Assembly (NCBI RefSeq): GCF_036492245.1 | Contig: NZ_AP025286.1 | Coordinates: forward strand, 744,001 to 808,000 | Reading direction: 5' to 3' | Length of the DNA stretch: 64,000 bases | Source: Treponema bryantii | GTDB taxonomy: Bacteria; Spirochaetota; Spirochaetia; Treponematales; Treponemataceae | Made by a program: the position numbers and the translations under genes | The notes under the pieces: generated by a model | What the model was told of the DNA's origin: nothing | What the model saw: the letters and a program-made list of their open reading frames with translations, nothing else | Database searches by the model: none | Part shown: piece after piece, positions 17,194 to 25,770 of the stretch | Numbering within the stretch: position 1 is the first letter of the stretch | Layout of the letters: each line of letters starts with the position of its first letter

Positions 17194-19541
17194 TTTTTAT
17201 TTTGTTCCTCAAGAATTTCTAATTTTTCAATTTTTACCTGAAGTTCCTTTTTTCTTCTTGCAAAGTAACTTTCTCCTTGCATTGATGCAATAATATTTTG
17301 GAATGTTGTTCTTAAGTAATCATCTGCAAGATTATTGACGAAAGTTAATAAATTTTTTACTTCATTGTTGTTATCTTCCGATAATCCTTTTTCAATCACA
17401 TTTTTTGGGGGTAGGTATTTACTTTTGATAGAGTTTTTTTCTTCTTTAGTTTTTTTGACGTCGTTCAAATTATTATAGTCTTTTAATATTTCATTGATCT
17501 TTTTTTCTGCAACAGCACCTATCGAAGATTCCATAAAAAATTGATTGTGCAATAAATCGTAGAAATTTGCTCCAAGCGTTTTGGTAGTAAAATCCTTTTT
17601 GGTTCCTTCTGTCAGGCTGAGGAGATTAGTTTGTGGTATATCACTTAGAATAAAAGGTGAGTGAGTTACGATGGTTATATTGATTGATTTTACGTTTGAA
17701 AAATTGCTGCGTTCAATAACGCCTAATAGTTTTTGAATAAAAGTTCTTTGAAATTCTGGATGATAGTACAATTCAGCTTCATCGAATACAAGATTGATAT
17801 ATTGATAGCCAATTTTATTGGAACTGGATGCATTTTTTATATGGTATACAGCATAGCTAAGAGAGTTCATTAATTGACTTTCACCGGAACTTAAAGATGC
17901 AAGTGTTTTATCATTTTCAAAGTACAGCTCTTTATTAAAATATGGGGGAAGAAGATTTATAAATATATTGTCATAACTATAAGCAAGATTCTTCTTATTT
18001 ATGAAATTTATAAATGTATCAGAATCTTTTTTTGAGTCGTCTATTACAATAATATTTTTATTATTGAAAATTCCTTTTATCGTTTTATTTCCGATGTAAA
18101 AATCAAGATTGTTTAGAAATTTAATACACTGTTTGATCTTCAGATTCATAAAGTTTGTTGCTGTTTTTGGATCCAACAATTCTTGAATTAGTTCTTCTAT
18201 TATATTCATAAAAGAAGCTGGATCAGATTCATATTTGTTTAATACTTTGTATTTTAATTTAGGTTCTGTTGAAGTGTGATTCGATTTATCTAAAAATCTA
18301 TTGGCATATTCATCATAAAACATGCACATTTTCAGAATCTTGTAAGCTAAATAGTTTAATGTGTTTTCTTGAATCTGGTCCCAAATAACATCCTTATCAA
18401 GATTATTTATTAACGGATCTTTGTATTCAGTTATTTTTTCTGGAGTGAATAAAATAGCCTTCCATTTCTCTTTTATTTGCTTGTGAATTAAGTTTATAAA
18501 TGCAGAATCATATAAGTCTTGATAGGATACATCGTCTTCTTCATTTTCTGTATTTCGTATTGTATTTATGAGCTTATTCGTTATCACTTTTTCATATGAT
18601 TTTTTTTCTTTTAATTGATAGCAATATTTTATTGGTTGTTGATTTTCTACAAAGTTCTTTTTTGTTTCTGCATATACTAATAAGGATAGAGTTGTAATTC
18701 TTTCTTTTGCAAGGTTTAATTCTTTTCTTGTATCTACGGTTGCACAGTTGTCTTGTTTATAAGGAACTAAAACGATAGGTGTAAAGTAACCATCATTTTT
18801 ATGGAATAACGTATTCATCCATAATTCTTCTTTTGTACCAAAATCTGAAGAGACTGTAGAATTTGAATATAAGCTATAATTTGTTCCCACAGTATAAAAA
18901 AGATTCATTTTTAATATTTCTAATAATTCTTTTTCGTAGTCTAAATAATTTGTACTTGTAACATCAGTCTCTTGATCCATCAAATTAAATTTATTTTCAA
19001 GCACGTTTTCTTTTTCATGTTTTTTATTGATTTTAATTAATGAAATTTTTCCAATAAAATTTTGTTCTTTTTTTAGAATTTTCCATTTTTTGTTTTCTTC
19101 AACCTTTATTTGGTATAGTTCTTCATCTAAGATATAATATAGTTCTGCATTAAAGCCAGTCGACCAAATTGGGGTAAAATCCTGGTTGTATGATTTTAGA
19201 TAATGCTGTACTTTGCAAGCCAGGTTATTTATTATTCTGTATTCAAGAGAGAGTAAACTTGATTTTCCTGAACCATTTTTGCCTACAATGCAGTTTATGT
19301 TGACTGCTGGTCTGTTGTCTATCTTATATAGGAAATGGTTGAAGTTTTGATTTTCGTTGATATTCTTTAAGAAGCTGGTATATGTGTTTTTATCAAATTT
19401 TTCCGTAAAAAAATTATGACAATCTGGTATTTCACCAAATGGATACCAGCAGTACTTGTCTGAACCGTATTGTTCTTCCGTTTTTAAATTTTTTATAACT
19501 TTTGGGTCACCGCTATTTAAATAGATACCTAAGATTTGCAT
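17190..19541 (-). CDS. Large AAA/SMC-like ATPase of a Septu-like defence module
   Basis: A 783-aa ATPase. Walker A is GKNGSGKS at 87-94, the ABC-type signature is LSSGESQ at 550-556, Walker B is LVFDEAE at 584-590 and the switch His is in THSPF at 626-630. About 450 residues between Walker A and the signature replace the coiled coil of SMC-like proteins. The segment TLGANFYDLLHNQFFMESSIG after the H-loop is typical of AAA ATPases in defence islands. Canonical PtuA proteins are shorter, so this is a divergent or unclassified relative. An AGGA site precedes the ATG. It is cotranscribed with, and overlaps, the HNH gene. The pair lies inside an amino-acid transporter locus. Confidence 0.88.
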   Translation of the reverse strand: MQILGIYLNSGDPKVIKNLKTEEQYGSDKYCWYPFGEIPDCHNFFTEKFDKNTYTSFLKNINENQNFNHFLYKIDNRPAVNINCIVGKNGSGKSSLLSLEYRIINNLACKVQHYLKSYNQDFTPIWSTGFNAELYYILDEELYQIKVEENKKWKILKKEQNFIGKISLIKINKKHEKENVLENKFNLMDQETDVTSTNYLDYEKELLEILKMNLFYTVGTNYSLYSNSTVSSDFGTKEELWMNTLFHKNDGYFTPIVLVPYKQDNCATVDTRKELNLAKERITTLSLLVYAETKKNFVENQQPIKYCYQLKEKKSYEKVITNKLINTIRNTENEEDDVSYQDLYDSAFINLIHKQIKEKWKAILFTPEKITEYKDPLINNLDKDVIWDQIQENTLNYLAYKILKMCMFYDEYANRFLDKSNHTSTEPKLKYKVLNKYESDPASFMNIIEELIQELLDPKTATNFMNLKIKQCIKFLNNLDFYIGNKTIKGIFNNKNIIVIDDSKKDSDTFINFINKKNLAYSYDNIFINLLPPYFNKELYFENDKTLASLSSGESQLMNSLSYAVYHIKNASSSNKIGYQYINLVFDEAELYYHPEFQRTFIQKLLGVIERSNFSNVKSINITIVTHSPFILSDIPQTNLLSLTEGTKKDFTTKTLGANFYDLLHNQFFMESSIGAVAEKKINEILKDYNNLNDVKKTKEEKNSIKSKYLPPKNVIEKGLSEDNNNEVKNLLTFVNNLADDYLRTTFQNIIASMQGESYFARRKKELQVKIEKLEILEEQNKK

Positions 19542-19629
19542 TTTTTAATCCTAATTTTTCTTTTTATTATTAACCATAAAGTCAAATAAGTCCAGTAATA
19601 AAATTTATTAAAAAAACGCATTAAACCTA

Positions 19630-19659
19630 TTGATTTAGTAGGTAATAACGTGCTATAAG
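19630..19659 (+). promoter_or_regulatory. Promoter of the amino-acid binding protein gene
   Basis: TTGATT (19630-19635) and TATAAG (19654-19659) with an 18-bp spacer. An imperfect palindrome (TTAAACCTA and TAGTAGGTAA) overlaps the -35 box and could be an operator. This promoter explains how the binding-protein gene can be expressed although the defence module separates it from the other transporter genes. Confidence 0.5.
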
Positions 19660-19691
19660 TAATCATCTTGAAACTTTAGAGAGGTGAACTT

Positions 19692-20522
19692 ATGAAAAAA
19701 TCGATTAAGACTATTATAGCGCTGGGCCTTCTTGCTCTGACTTCTGTTTCTGCTTTTGCTAAGAGCAAGGCTAAGTACCGCACTGTTGAGCAGATTAAGA
19801 AAAGTGGAACTATTAAGATTGCTGTTTTCAGTGATAAGAAACCATTCGGCTATGTTGATGAATATGGCCAGTATCAGGGCTACGATGTTTACTTTGGAAA
19901 CCGCATAGCTAAGGATCTTGGCGTAAAGGTTAAGTATGTTCCTGTTGAAGCTGCTGCCCGTGTTGAGGTTCTAGAGACTGGTAAGGTTGACCTTGTTCTT
20001 GCTAACTTTACTGTTACTCCAGCCCGCGCAGAAAAGGTTGATTTCGCTCTTCCATATATGAAGTGTGCTCTTGGTGTTGTTTCTAATGACAAGGATTTGA
20101 TTACTAAACCTGAAGATTTGAACGGCAAGACTTTGATTGTTTCTAAGGGAACAACTGCTGAAACTTATTTTACAGAAAATTATCCAAAGGTAAATCTTTT
20201 GAAGTTCGATCAGTATTCAGAAGCTTACAATGCTTTGCTTGATGGTCGTGGAGTTGGTCTTTCAACTGATAACACTGAGGTTCTTGCATGGGCTATTGAA
20301 AATCCTGGTTTTTCTGTAGGAATTGAATCTCTTGGTTCTCTTGATACAATCGCTCCTGCTGTAACTAAGGGAAACACTTCTCTCTTGAACTGGATTAATG
20401 ATGAGATTAAGGCTCTTGCCGGCGAAAAGTTCTTCCATGCTGATTATGAGGCAACTCTTCGCGCTGTTTATGGTCCTAAATCTGATGCAGATTCTCTCGT
20501 TGTTGAGGGCGGAAAGCTTTAA
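19692..20522 (+). CDS. Periplasmic amino-acid binding protein (SBP family 3)
   Basis: A 276-aa solute-binding protein with an N-terminal signal peptide (hydrophobic 8-22, cleavage near AFA-KS). Domain order is canonical: lobe 1 (SGTIKIAVFSDKKPFGYVDE), lobe 2 (DLNGKTLIVSKGTTAETYF), then a return to lobe 1 at the C-terminus. It is the likely partner of the permease-ATPase genes at 14062-16172. A GAGAGGTG ribosome site precedes the ATG. A family of palindromic repeat DNA and a terminator follow. It serves as a useful internal comparison for the permuted protein at 59313. Confidence 0.92.
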   Translation: MKKSIKTIIALGLLALTSVSAFAKSKAKYRTVEQIKKSGTIKIAVFSDKKPFGYVDEYGQYQGYDVYFGNRIAKDLGVKVKYVPVEAAARVEVLETGKVDLVLANFTVTPARAEKVDFALPYMKCALGVVSNDKDLITKPEDLNGKTLIVSKGTTAETYFTENYPKVNLLKFDQYSEAYNALLDGRGVGLSTDNTEVLAWAIENPGFSVGIESLGSLDTIAPAVTKGNTSLLNWINDEIKALAGEKFFHADYEATLRAVYGPKSDADSLVVEGGKL

Positions 20523-20581
20523 TTTTCCGGTGGTTGAGCCTGTCGAAAACACCTTACAAAGAAGTTAATTCTTCTGCATTT

Positions 20582-20617
20582 GCCCGGATGGCTTTCTGTC
20601 TGTCCGGGCTTTTTTTT
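20582..20617 (+). terminator. Rho-independent terminator after the binding protein gene
   Basis: GCCCGGA (20582-20588) pairs with TCCGGGC (20603-20609), followed by eight T. Upstream, at 20525-20545, lies GGTGGTTGAGCCTGTCGAA, half of a widely dispersed intergenic repeat; a related palindrome is at 48783-48831. Confidence 0.85.
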
Positions 20618-20689
20618 CATATTCCCATTTACATAGAGATACAAATTTTTCTATAATTGCAAAAACGTAATATCAAAAGCGAGGAATTT

Positions 20690-21643
20690 ATGAAAAGATT
20701 TTATCCTAAGTCAATTATAGCTGCATTTATTTTTTGCCTTGTACTGACTTCGTGTGCATCAACTCCTTCGGCTTCGAAGAAGGCTCCTGCAATTCTTACC
20801 AAAACTGACAGCCGCGCTTTCTGGCGCATCGACGGAACCGACAAAAAGGGTAACCCAAGTACTGTTTATATTCAGGGAACTTTCCATCTTGGTGATGAAA
20901 GAATTTTCCCTCTTTCTGAAGAAGTTCAGCAGGCTTTTATAAATGCAGACCGCCACGCCGGTGAGATTTCAACTCAGGGCTATATCGATCTTGCAGCAGC
21001 TGGACCTCAGCTTAATGCTCCAAACAAGGACGGAAAGCTTGTAACTGATTATCTTACAGAAGAAGAAAAAGCTTTCGTTCAGATGGCTTTCGGCGAGAAT
21101 CTTGCAATTGTAGATCCTCTTGAGCCATGGCAGATTAAAACAGCCCTTGCTCTTTTAATTTATACAAACACGGGCCTCAGTGCAGAGTACGGCCTTGATA
21201 ATAGTTTTGTCGCAACTCTTTCTCAGAATAATTGCGAGTGGGATGGTCTTGATGAACTTCAGGTTCAGCTTGATATCATCACTTTTGGTGACTACGACAC
21301 TCAGATTAAAATGCTCAAGGATATTCTTAAAGTTTTCCTTGATGAAAAAGAATCTGAGGAGCTTACAAAGTCAACTGTTGAACTTTATGAAAGCTACGTA
21401 ACTGATGACATGAAGAAGATGGAAAAGCTTCTTACAAAATCAAACAAAAAAGATGAAGACTCAGACCAGCTTTATATTGATTACAATCACATGGTATTCC
21501 GTGACCGAAATCAGGAGTGGGCTCAGGACATCACAAACTATCTTGATGAAGGCGGAACAACCTTTATCTTCGCAGGCTGTGGTCACTGGCTCGGTCCAGA
21601 TTCAACCTTCAAATTCTTAAAGAAGATGAAGACTATCAAATAA
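20690..21643 (+). CDS. TraB/GumN-family lipoprotein
   Basis: A 317-aa lipoprotein. The signal segment ends in the lipobox LTSCAS. The mature part has the TraB/GumN features: VYIQGTFHLGD near the N-terminus (with the first conserved His) and FIFAGCGHWLGPDS near the C-terminus (GxxH). Family members are thought to be haem-independent, metal-binding hydrolases or peptidases, mostly uncharacterised. Start at ATG 20690 follows a GAGG site; an in-frame ATG at 20657 is less likely because it would put charged residues before the signal peptide. A terminator follows directly, so it is probably monocistronic. Confidence 0.85.
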   Translation: MKRFYPKSIIAAFIFCLVLTSCASTPSASKKAPAILTKTDSRAFWRIDGTDKKGNPSTVYIQGTFHLGDERIFPLSEEVQQAFINADRHAGEISTQGYIDLAAAGPQLNAPNKDGKLVTDYLTEEEKAFVQMAFGENLAIVDPLEPWQIKTALALLIYTNTGLSAEYGLDNSFVATLSQNNCEWDGLDELQVQLDIITFGDYDTQIKMLKDILKVFLDEKESEELTKSTVELYESYVTDDMKKMEKLLTKSNKKDEDSDQLYIDYNHMVFRDRNQEWAQDITNYLDEGGTTFIFAGCGHWLGPDSTFKFLKKMKTIK

Positions 21644-21664
21644 GAAAAAATACCATATTAAAAA

Positions 21665-21696
21665 AAGCTTTCCTTGACTTGGAAGGCTTTTTTATG
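21665..21696 (+). terminator. Terminator of the TraB/GumN gene
   Basis: AAGCTTTCC pairs with GGAAGGCTT across a short loop and is followed by a run of six T. Confidence 0.75.
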
Positions 21697-21712
21697 TTAC
21701 ATTCATTGCATT

Positions 21713-21809
21713 GGACCAGATGCCCTTCAAGTGTCTATCGCAAAACCCCGTCAGAGGAGGAATCCAGCAGCGGTATGCGTTTAGAGCTGTGCTTGGGATT
21801 ATCTGGTCC
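21713..21809 (+). ncRNA. ffs: Signal recognition particle RNA (small bacterial type)
   Basis: About 97 nt. The ends pair: GGACCAGA at 21713-21720 with TCTGGTCC at 21802-21809. The conserved domain IV is clear: GTCAG..GGA, tetraloop GGAA at 21759-21762, TCC and AGCAGC, which gives the symmetric internal loop that binds Ffh. The 3' end runs straight into a T-rich terminator (21809-21815). It is a small SRP RNA without an Alu domain, as in most Gram-negative bacteria. Ends are estimated from the closing stem. Confidence 0.9.
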
Positions 21810-21813
21810 TTTT

Positions 21814-22476
21814 TTATTTTAAAAACTCAGTAATTAGTACTTCCACCTGGCGGGTGCGCAGGTTGAGGCAGAGAAAGTCCGGGTGGTATATGTCGCCATT
21901 TTTGAGTTCCAGGGGGAACTCGTAGCGGTATGGGATCTTGTGCCGGTAGAGCGAGTCTGCAATTATGACCTCAGACTTGGAACGCACGCGTTCTCCGCGG
22001 GCTGTAAAGAACTCCGGCGCGTCTGGTGCAAAAGGTCGGGGGTGACACTTTACGTTGCGCCAGAGTTCTGCGTATTGTTCGTCTGGCAGGGTTGCAGGTG
22101 TAATAAGGAGACGGCGGGCGCGGCACTGAGTTTCGTAGAGGGCGGGGATTTGGGGACCAGCGGCCGCAAGAAGACCTTCGATTGCAGTTATCTGGCGGCG
22201 CAGAATCTTTATCAGATTCTGGTCGTATTGTTTTTGAACAAGTTGTCTGGCAAACTGGAGCTGCGAGTGGGGGATGTAGGTGCCTCTGGTGTCTCCCCGG
22301 TCGGTGATATTGTAATACTGCAGCTTGCGGCCTCCGTGGGCTTGCGCAATGCGCAGGTGGCCTTCTGGAGCTTTTTTCAATAATCGAAGTTTCTTGTTGA
22401 GCAGTTAAGTTAATTCCTGCTGTCGATTTTTCAGTTTTTCAGTGAAATCTTCGGGTGGAAGTTCTTCATAATTCAA
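21814..22476 (-). pseudogene. Degraded PD-(D/E)XK nuclease-like gene
   Basis: Two stretches in the same frame are split by one TAA stop at 22405-22407. The upstream part starts at TTG 22476 (MNYEELPPED) after an AAGGAG ribosome site. The downstream part continues LLNKKLRLLKKAPEGHLRI and carries KSEVIIADSLYRHKIPYRYE and HPDFLCLNLRTRQ, typical of a family of uncharacterised nuclease-like proteins from gut bacteria. The reading frame then ends within about a dozen residues, where homologues would be expected to continue (from memory), so the C-terminus is also lost. Its 3' end overlaps the SRP RNA terminator. Both defects argue that the gene is dead, though a downstream start at 22380 could still give a 188-aa fragment. 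Confidence 0.65.
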
Positions 22477-22500
22477 TTTTTTTCTCCTTTTTCGGCCATG

Positions 22501-22542
22501 TGGGCCTATAAAAAGTGTTTGTGGAATTGTTTTATAGGCCCA
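22501..22542. repeat. Perfect 13-bp inverted repeat
   Basis: TGGGCCTATAAAA (22501-22513) and TTTTATAGGCCCA (22530-22542) around a 16-nt loop. It lies just upstream of the broken nuclease-like gene. It could be a terminator for either strand or a repeat end. Confidence 0.7.
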
Positions 22543-22755
22543 AAGTCCCTGTGCAGGCCAAGGGGGCGGAGGTCCGGCGCTTTTGGGGGAACTCGGAAAA
22601 CTCATGGATTCTCAGGACAGCCTGCCCCCGCAGAGGGGGTAGCGGACAAGACCGGAAGGAGTGAGCGAGCCGGAGGCGAGCGAGGGACTGAGGACTTGGG
22701 AACGAGGGGGATTCTTCCCCCCCTTTTTTTATTATAGGAAAAAACACTTATTCTA
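22543..22755. repeat. GC-rich intergenic block with dispersed repeat, family A
   Basis: No convincing gene. Bases 22624-22727 repeat the end motifs of the element at 8118-8196: CCCCC..AGAGGGGGTAGCG on the left and GAGGGGGATTCTTCCCCCC on the right. The middle differs and contains degenerate GAGCGAG/GGCGAGCGAGG runs. The T-rich end (TTTTTTT at about 22728) could terminate rightward transcription. Short open frames here are a by-product of high GC. Confidence 0.7.
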
Positions 22756-22784
22756 TTGAACGAAACATAAAAAATCATTAAATT
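22756..22784 (+). promoter_or_regulatory. Promoter and structured leader of pckG
   Basis: TTGAAC (22756-22761) and TAAATT (22779-22784) with 17-bp spacing. The leader of about 90 nt holds an imperfect hairpin at about 22793-22829 (GTATAC with GTATATAC outside, GTCTCT with AGAGGC inside). A second CCTG/CAGG hairpin lies just before the AGGAG ribosome site. This could be a regulatory leader, but no known riboswitch was recognised. Confidence 0.45.
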
Positions 22785-22879
22785 ATACATTGGTATACGA
22801 GGGTCTCTTGGAGAGGCTGTTGTATATACAGAAATTGGTCCGGTGCCTGTGTGGGTGCAGGGCCTGATAGGAGTTTTTA

Positions 22880-24730
22880 ATGACTGTATCTGACATTAAA
22901 CATGCTGGTATTAAGGCATGGATCGAAGAATGTGTTAAGATGTGTGAACCTGACGAAGTTGTTGTTGTTGACGGTTCTACAGCTGAATATGACCGCCTTA
23001 TGAAAAAGTGTGTAGACGCTGGTTTGGCTACACCTTTGAAGGCAAAAGAGAACTGTTTCTTGTTCCGTTCTCTTCCAAGCGACGTTGCTCGTGTTGAATC
23101 AAGAACTTTCATCTCTTCTAAGAAGGAAGAAGATGCTGGTCCTACAAACCACTGGATTGACCCAGTTGAACTCAAGGCTACAATGAAGGGATTGTATACA
23201 GGTTGTATGCACGGTCGTACAATGTATGTAATTCCATTCTGCATGGGTCCACTCGGATCTCCAATCGCTAAATACGGTATTGAGCTTACAGACTCTGAAT
23301 ACGTTGTATTGAACATGGACATCATGACACGTGCCGGTGAAAAGGTATGGCAGTACGTTGGTACTGACGGTGACTGGGTTCCATGTCTCCACTCTGTTGG
23401 TAAGCCACTTAACAATGGTGAAAAAGACAACGGCATCTGGCCTTGTGCTGATGTTGAACACAAATACATTTCACAGTTCCCAGAAGAGCACCTCATCTGG
23501 TCTTACGGTTCTGGATACGGTGGAAACGCTCTTCTTGGTAAGAAGTGTTTCGCTCTTCGTATTGCAACTGTTATCGCTCGTGAAGAGGGATGGCTTGCAG
23601 AACACATGCTTATTCTTAAGCTCACAAACCCTAAGGGTGAAGTAAAATATGTAACAGGTGCTTTCCCAAGTGCTTGTGGTAAAACAAACCTCGCTATGTT
23701 GATTCCTACTATCCCAGGATGGAAGGTTGAAACTGTAGGTGATGATATTGCATGGATGAAGTTCGGAAAAGACGGACGTCTCTACGCTATCAACCCAGAA
23801 GCTGGTTTCTTCGGAGTTGCTCCAGGAACTTCTGCTGAATCTAACAAGAACGCTCTTATTTCTGCTGAAAAGAATACTATCTATACTAACTGTGCTCTTA
23901 CTGAAGACGGTGATGTATGGTGGGAAGGAATCGGATATCCTGCAAAGGGTAAGCTTGTTGACTGGAAGGGAAATACTCGTGATGCTCTTCCTAAGGACAA
24001 GTCTCCTAAGGGTGAAGAATTTGCTCATCCAAACGCACGCTTTACAGCTCCTGCTAAGCAGTGTCCATGTATCGCATCTGACTGGGAATCTCCAGAAGGT
24101 GTACCTATTTCTGCTATCCTCTTTGGTGGTCGCCGCCCTTCAACTGTACCTCTCGTACACCAGGCTCGCTCTTGGAACCACGGTGTATTCCTTGGATCTA
24201 TCGTAGGTTCAGAAATTACTGCTGCTTCTACAATCAACGCTGCTGAAGTTGGTAAGATCCGCCGCGACCCATTTGCTATTCTCCCATTCTGTGGATACAA
24301 CATGGGTGACTACTTCCAGCACTGGATTGATGTTGGTGCTAAGGCTGATCAGGACAAGCTTCCTAAGATCTTCTACGTTAACTGGTTCCGCAAGGACGAA
24401 AACAATCCAGACCTTCCAGGTGGATTCATGTGGCCAGGATACGGTGACAACAGCCGCGTTCTCCAGTGGATTTTCGACCGCTGTGACGGCGTTGACAATG
24501 CAGTTGATACACCAATCGGACTTATGCCAAAAGATGGTGCTATCAATACTGACGGTCTTGCTGACTGCTACAAGAAGACTCTTCCAGAAATCCTCAAGGT
24601 TGATGTTGAAGGATGGAAGAAAGAGGTTAAAGATATTCGTGAGAACCACTATCCAAAATTCGGTGCTCACCTTCCAAAAGAGCTCAACACTATTTTGGAT
24701 GACCTCGAAAGCCGCTTGAACAAAGCATAG
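22880..24730 (+). CDS. pckG: Phosphoenolpyruvate carboxykinase (GTP)
   Basis: Interconverts oxaloacetate and phosphoenolpyruvate with GTP/GDP. In succinate-forming fermenters it runs in the CO2-fixing direction. The 616-aa length is normal for the GTP enzyme. Recognisable parts: [32 protein letters not shown] (P-loop, about residue 265, with the reactive Cys), and [13 protein letters not shown] strong ATAGGAG site precedes the ATG. Codon use is highly biased, consistent with strong expression. A terminator follows. Confidence 0.97.
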   Translation: MTVSDIKHAGIKAWIEECVKMCEPDEVVVVDGSTAEYDRLMKKCVDAGLATPLKAKENCFLFRSLPSDVARVESRTFISSKKEEDAGPTNHWIDPVELKATMKGLYTGCMHGRTMYVIPFCMGPLGSPIAKYGIELTDSEYVVLNMDIMTRAGEKVWQYVGTDGDWVPCLHSVGKPLNNGEKDNGIWPCADVEHKYISQFPEEHLIWSYGSGYGGNALLGKKCFALRIATVIAREEGWLAEHMLILKLTNPKGEVKYVTGAFPSACGKTNLAMLIPTIPGWKVETVGDDIAWMKFGKDGRLYAINPEAGFFGVAPGTSAESNKNALISAEKNTIYTNCALTEDGDVWWEGIGYPAKGKLVDWKGNTRDALPKDKSPKGEEFAHPNARFTAPAKQCPCIASDWESPEGVPISAILFGGRRPSTVPLVHQARSWNHGVFLGSIVGSEITAASTINAAEVGKIRRDPFAILPFCGYNMGDYFQHWIDVGAKADQDKLPKIFYVNWFRKDENNPDLPGGFMWPGYGDNSRVLQWIFDRCDGVDNAVDTPIGLMPKDGAINTDGLADCYKKTLPEILKVDVEGWKKEVKDIRENHYPKFGAHLPKELNTILDDLESRLNKA

Positions 24731-24750
24731 TGTTATATAATAAATAACAG

Positions 24751-24787
24751 ATCCCGCTCATGATTTACCGTGGGCGGGATTTTTTTT
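24751..24787 (+). terminator. Terminator of pckG
   Basis: ATCCCGCTCA (24751-24760) pairs with TGGGCGGGAT (24771-24780), followed by eight T. Confidence 0.9.
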
Positions 24788-24795
24788 GATGTAAT

Positions 24796-25707
24796 ATGAT
24801 TCGAAAATATTTACCGACCATTGCTGCCTTTTTACTTCTTGTTTTTACCTCTTGTGTGAGCCGTCCGCAGTTTTCTGTTGAAGACGAGGCTCTTTTATAT
24901 CCTGTTTCATCTTATGTTCCGGATTCTTTTGAATGGCAGGAGGTTTGCCCCGGCATCTCCCGTTTTGATTACAAAAACTCCGGGTTCCCCATAATTTACC
25001 ACGTTGTAAAAATTGATCTGACTCTCGCCGGGCTTTCTCTCTCTTGTTTCCCGGACAAAGGTGGTGCTCAGCCGTTTATTTTCCGCGGCCTTAAAACTAA
25101 AAACTTTGCGAAAAAATATGATTGCACTGTGGCTGTAAACCTTTCTCCATTTGCAGGAAAGAACGGTGCCTGGGATTTAGCTGCAAAACTTGGTACTTCC
25201 CGACAGATTGTCGGAGTTCATGTTGCAGACGGCCTGTTGCTTTCTGCTCCTGTGGAGCGTTATGCGGCTATTTATTTCAAGAGTGAGGTTGATGATGTTG
25301 GTCAGAATTACTGGCTGGCCTCAATAGAAAAAAATCAGTCTGAAAAAGCTGCGTCAGAAAGTGATTATGCTTTCGGTGGTTTTTATGTAGTTCTCGAAAA
25401 CGGTGAGGTAATTGATTCCTTCCGCCGAAATCATGATACAAGAACAGGCTTTGGAATTTCTGACGCCGGTAAAACTTTATTTATTATGGTTGCAGAAGGC
25501 GAAAACACCTCAAAAAGTGAAGGGCTTTCGTATCCCCAGTGTGCAGTAATTTTTAAGGCACTGGGCTGTACTGATGCTCTGGAAATGGATGGCGGTGGGT
25601 CTTCTGAACTCTGTATAAACGGAAAAAGTATTCTTTCTTATAAAAATCTCCGGACTCAGGCAAATAGTCTTGGTTTTTCTGTAAAAACTCCAGGGGACTT
25701 AAACTAA
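24796..25707 (+). CDS. Phosphodiester glycosidase (NAGPA/DUF2233) lipoprotein
   Basis: A 303-aa lipoprotein with lipobox FTSCVS. The C-terminal two thirds match the NAGPA domain: RTGFGISDAGKTLFIMV, GLSYPQCAVIFKALGC and the signature ALEMDGGGSSELCINGK. Such domains remove N-acetylglucosamine linked through phosphodiesters, or act on wall and surface glycans. It precedes the Wzz-like and Wza-like genes, so a link to surface-polysaccharide processing is plausible but unproved. No ribosome site is visible and the ATG is only 9 bases after the pckG terminator. Confidence 0.85.
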   Translation: MIRKYLPTIAAFLLLVFTSCVSRPQFSVEDEALLYPVSSYVPDSFEWQEVCPGISRFDYKNSGFPIIYHVVKIDLTLAGLSLSCFPDKGGAQPFIFRGLKTKNFAKKYDCTVAVNLSPFAGKNGAWDLAAKLGTSRQIVGVHVADGLLLSAPVERYAAIYFKSEVDDVGQNYWLASIEKNQSEKAASESDYAFGGFYVVLENGEVIDSFRRNHDTRTGFGISDAGKTLFIMVAEGENTSKSEGLSYPQCAVIFKALGCTDALEMDGGGSSELCINGKSILSYKNLRTQANSLGFSVKTPGDLN

Positions 25708-25727
25708 TCTGTAATATAGTATATAAT
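25699..25727 (+). promoter_or_regulatory. Possible promoter of the polysaccharide export genes
   Basis: A perfect TATAAT (25722-25727) with a poor -35 (TTAAAC, 25699-25704) at 17 bp. Transcription would begin near 25734, leaving a leader of about 37 nt with a GGAG site before the ATG at 25771. Confidence 0.4.
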
Positions 25728-25770
25728 ACCTATGTTTATATTATATACTAATAGTGAATGGAGTTTTTGT

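Noticed and set aside
22498-22755. Short overlapping frames on both strands in the GC-rich block before pckG
   Set aside because: They consist of repeat DNA, have low-complexity Pro/Arg/Gly translations and no ribosome sites.
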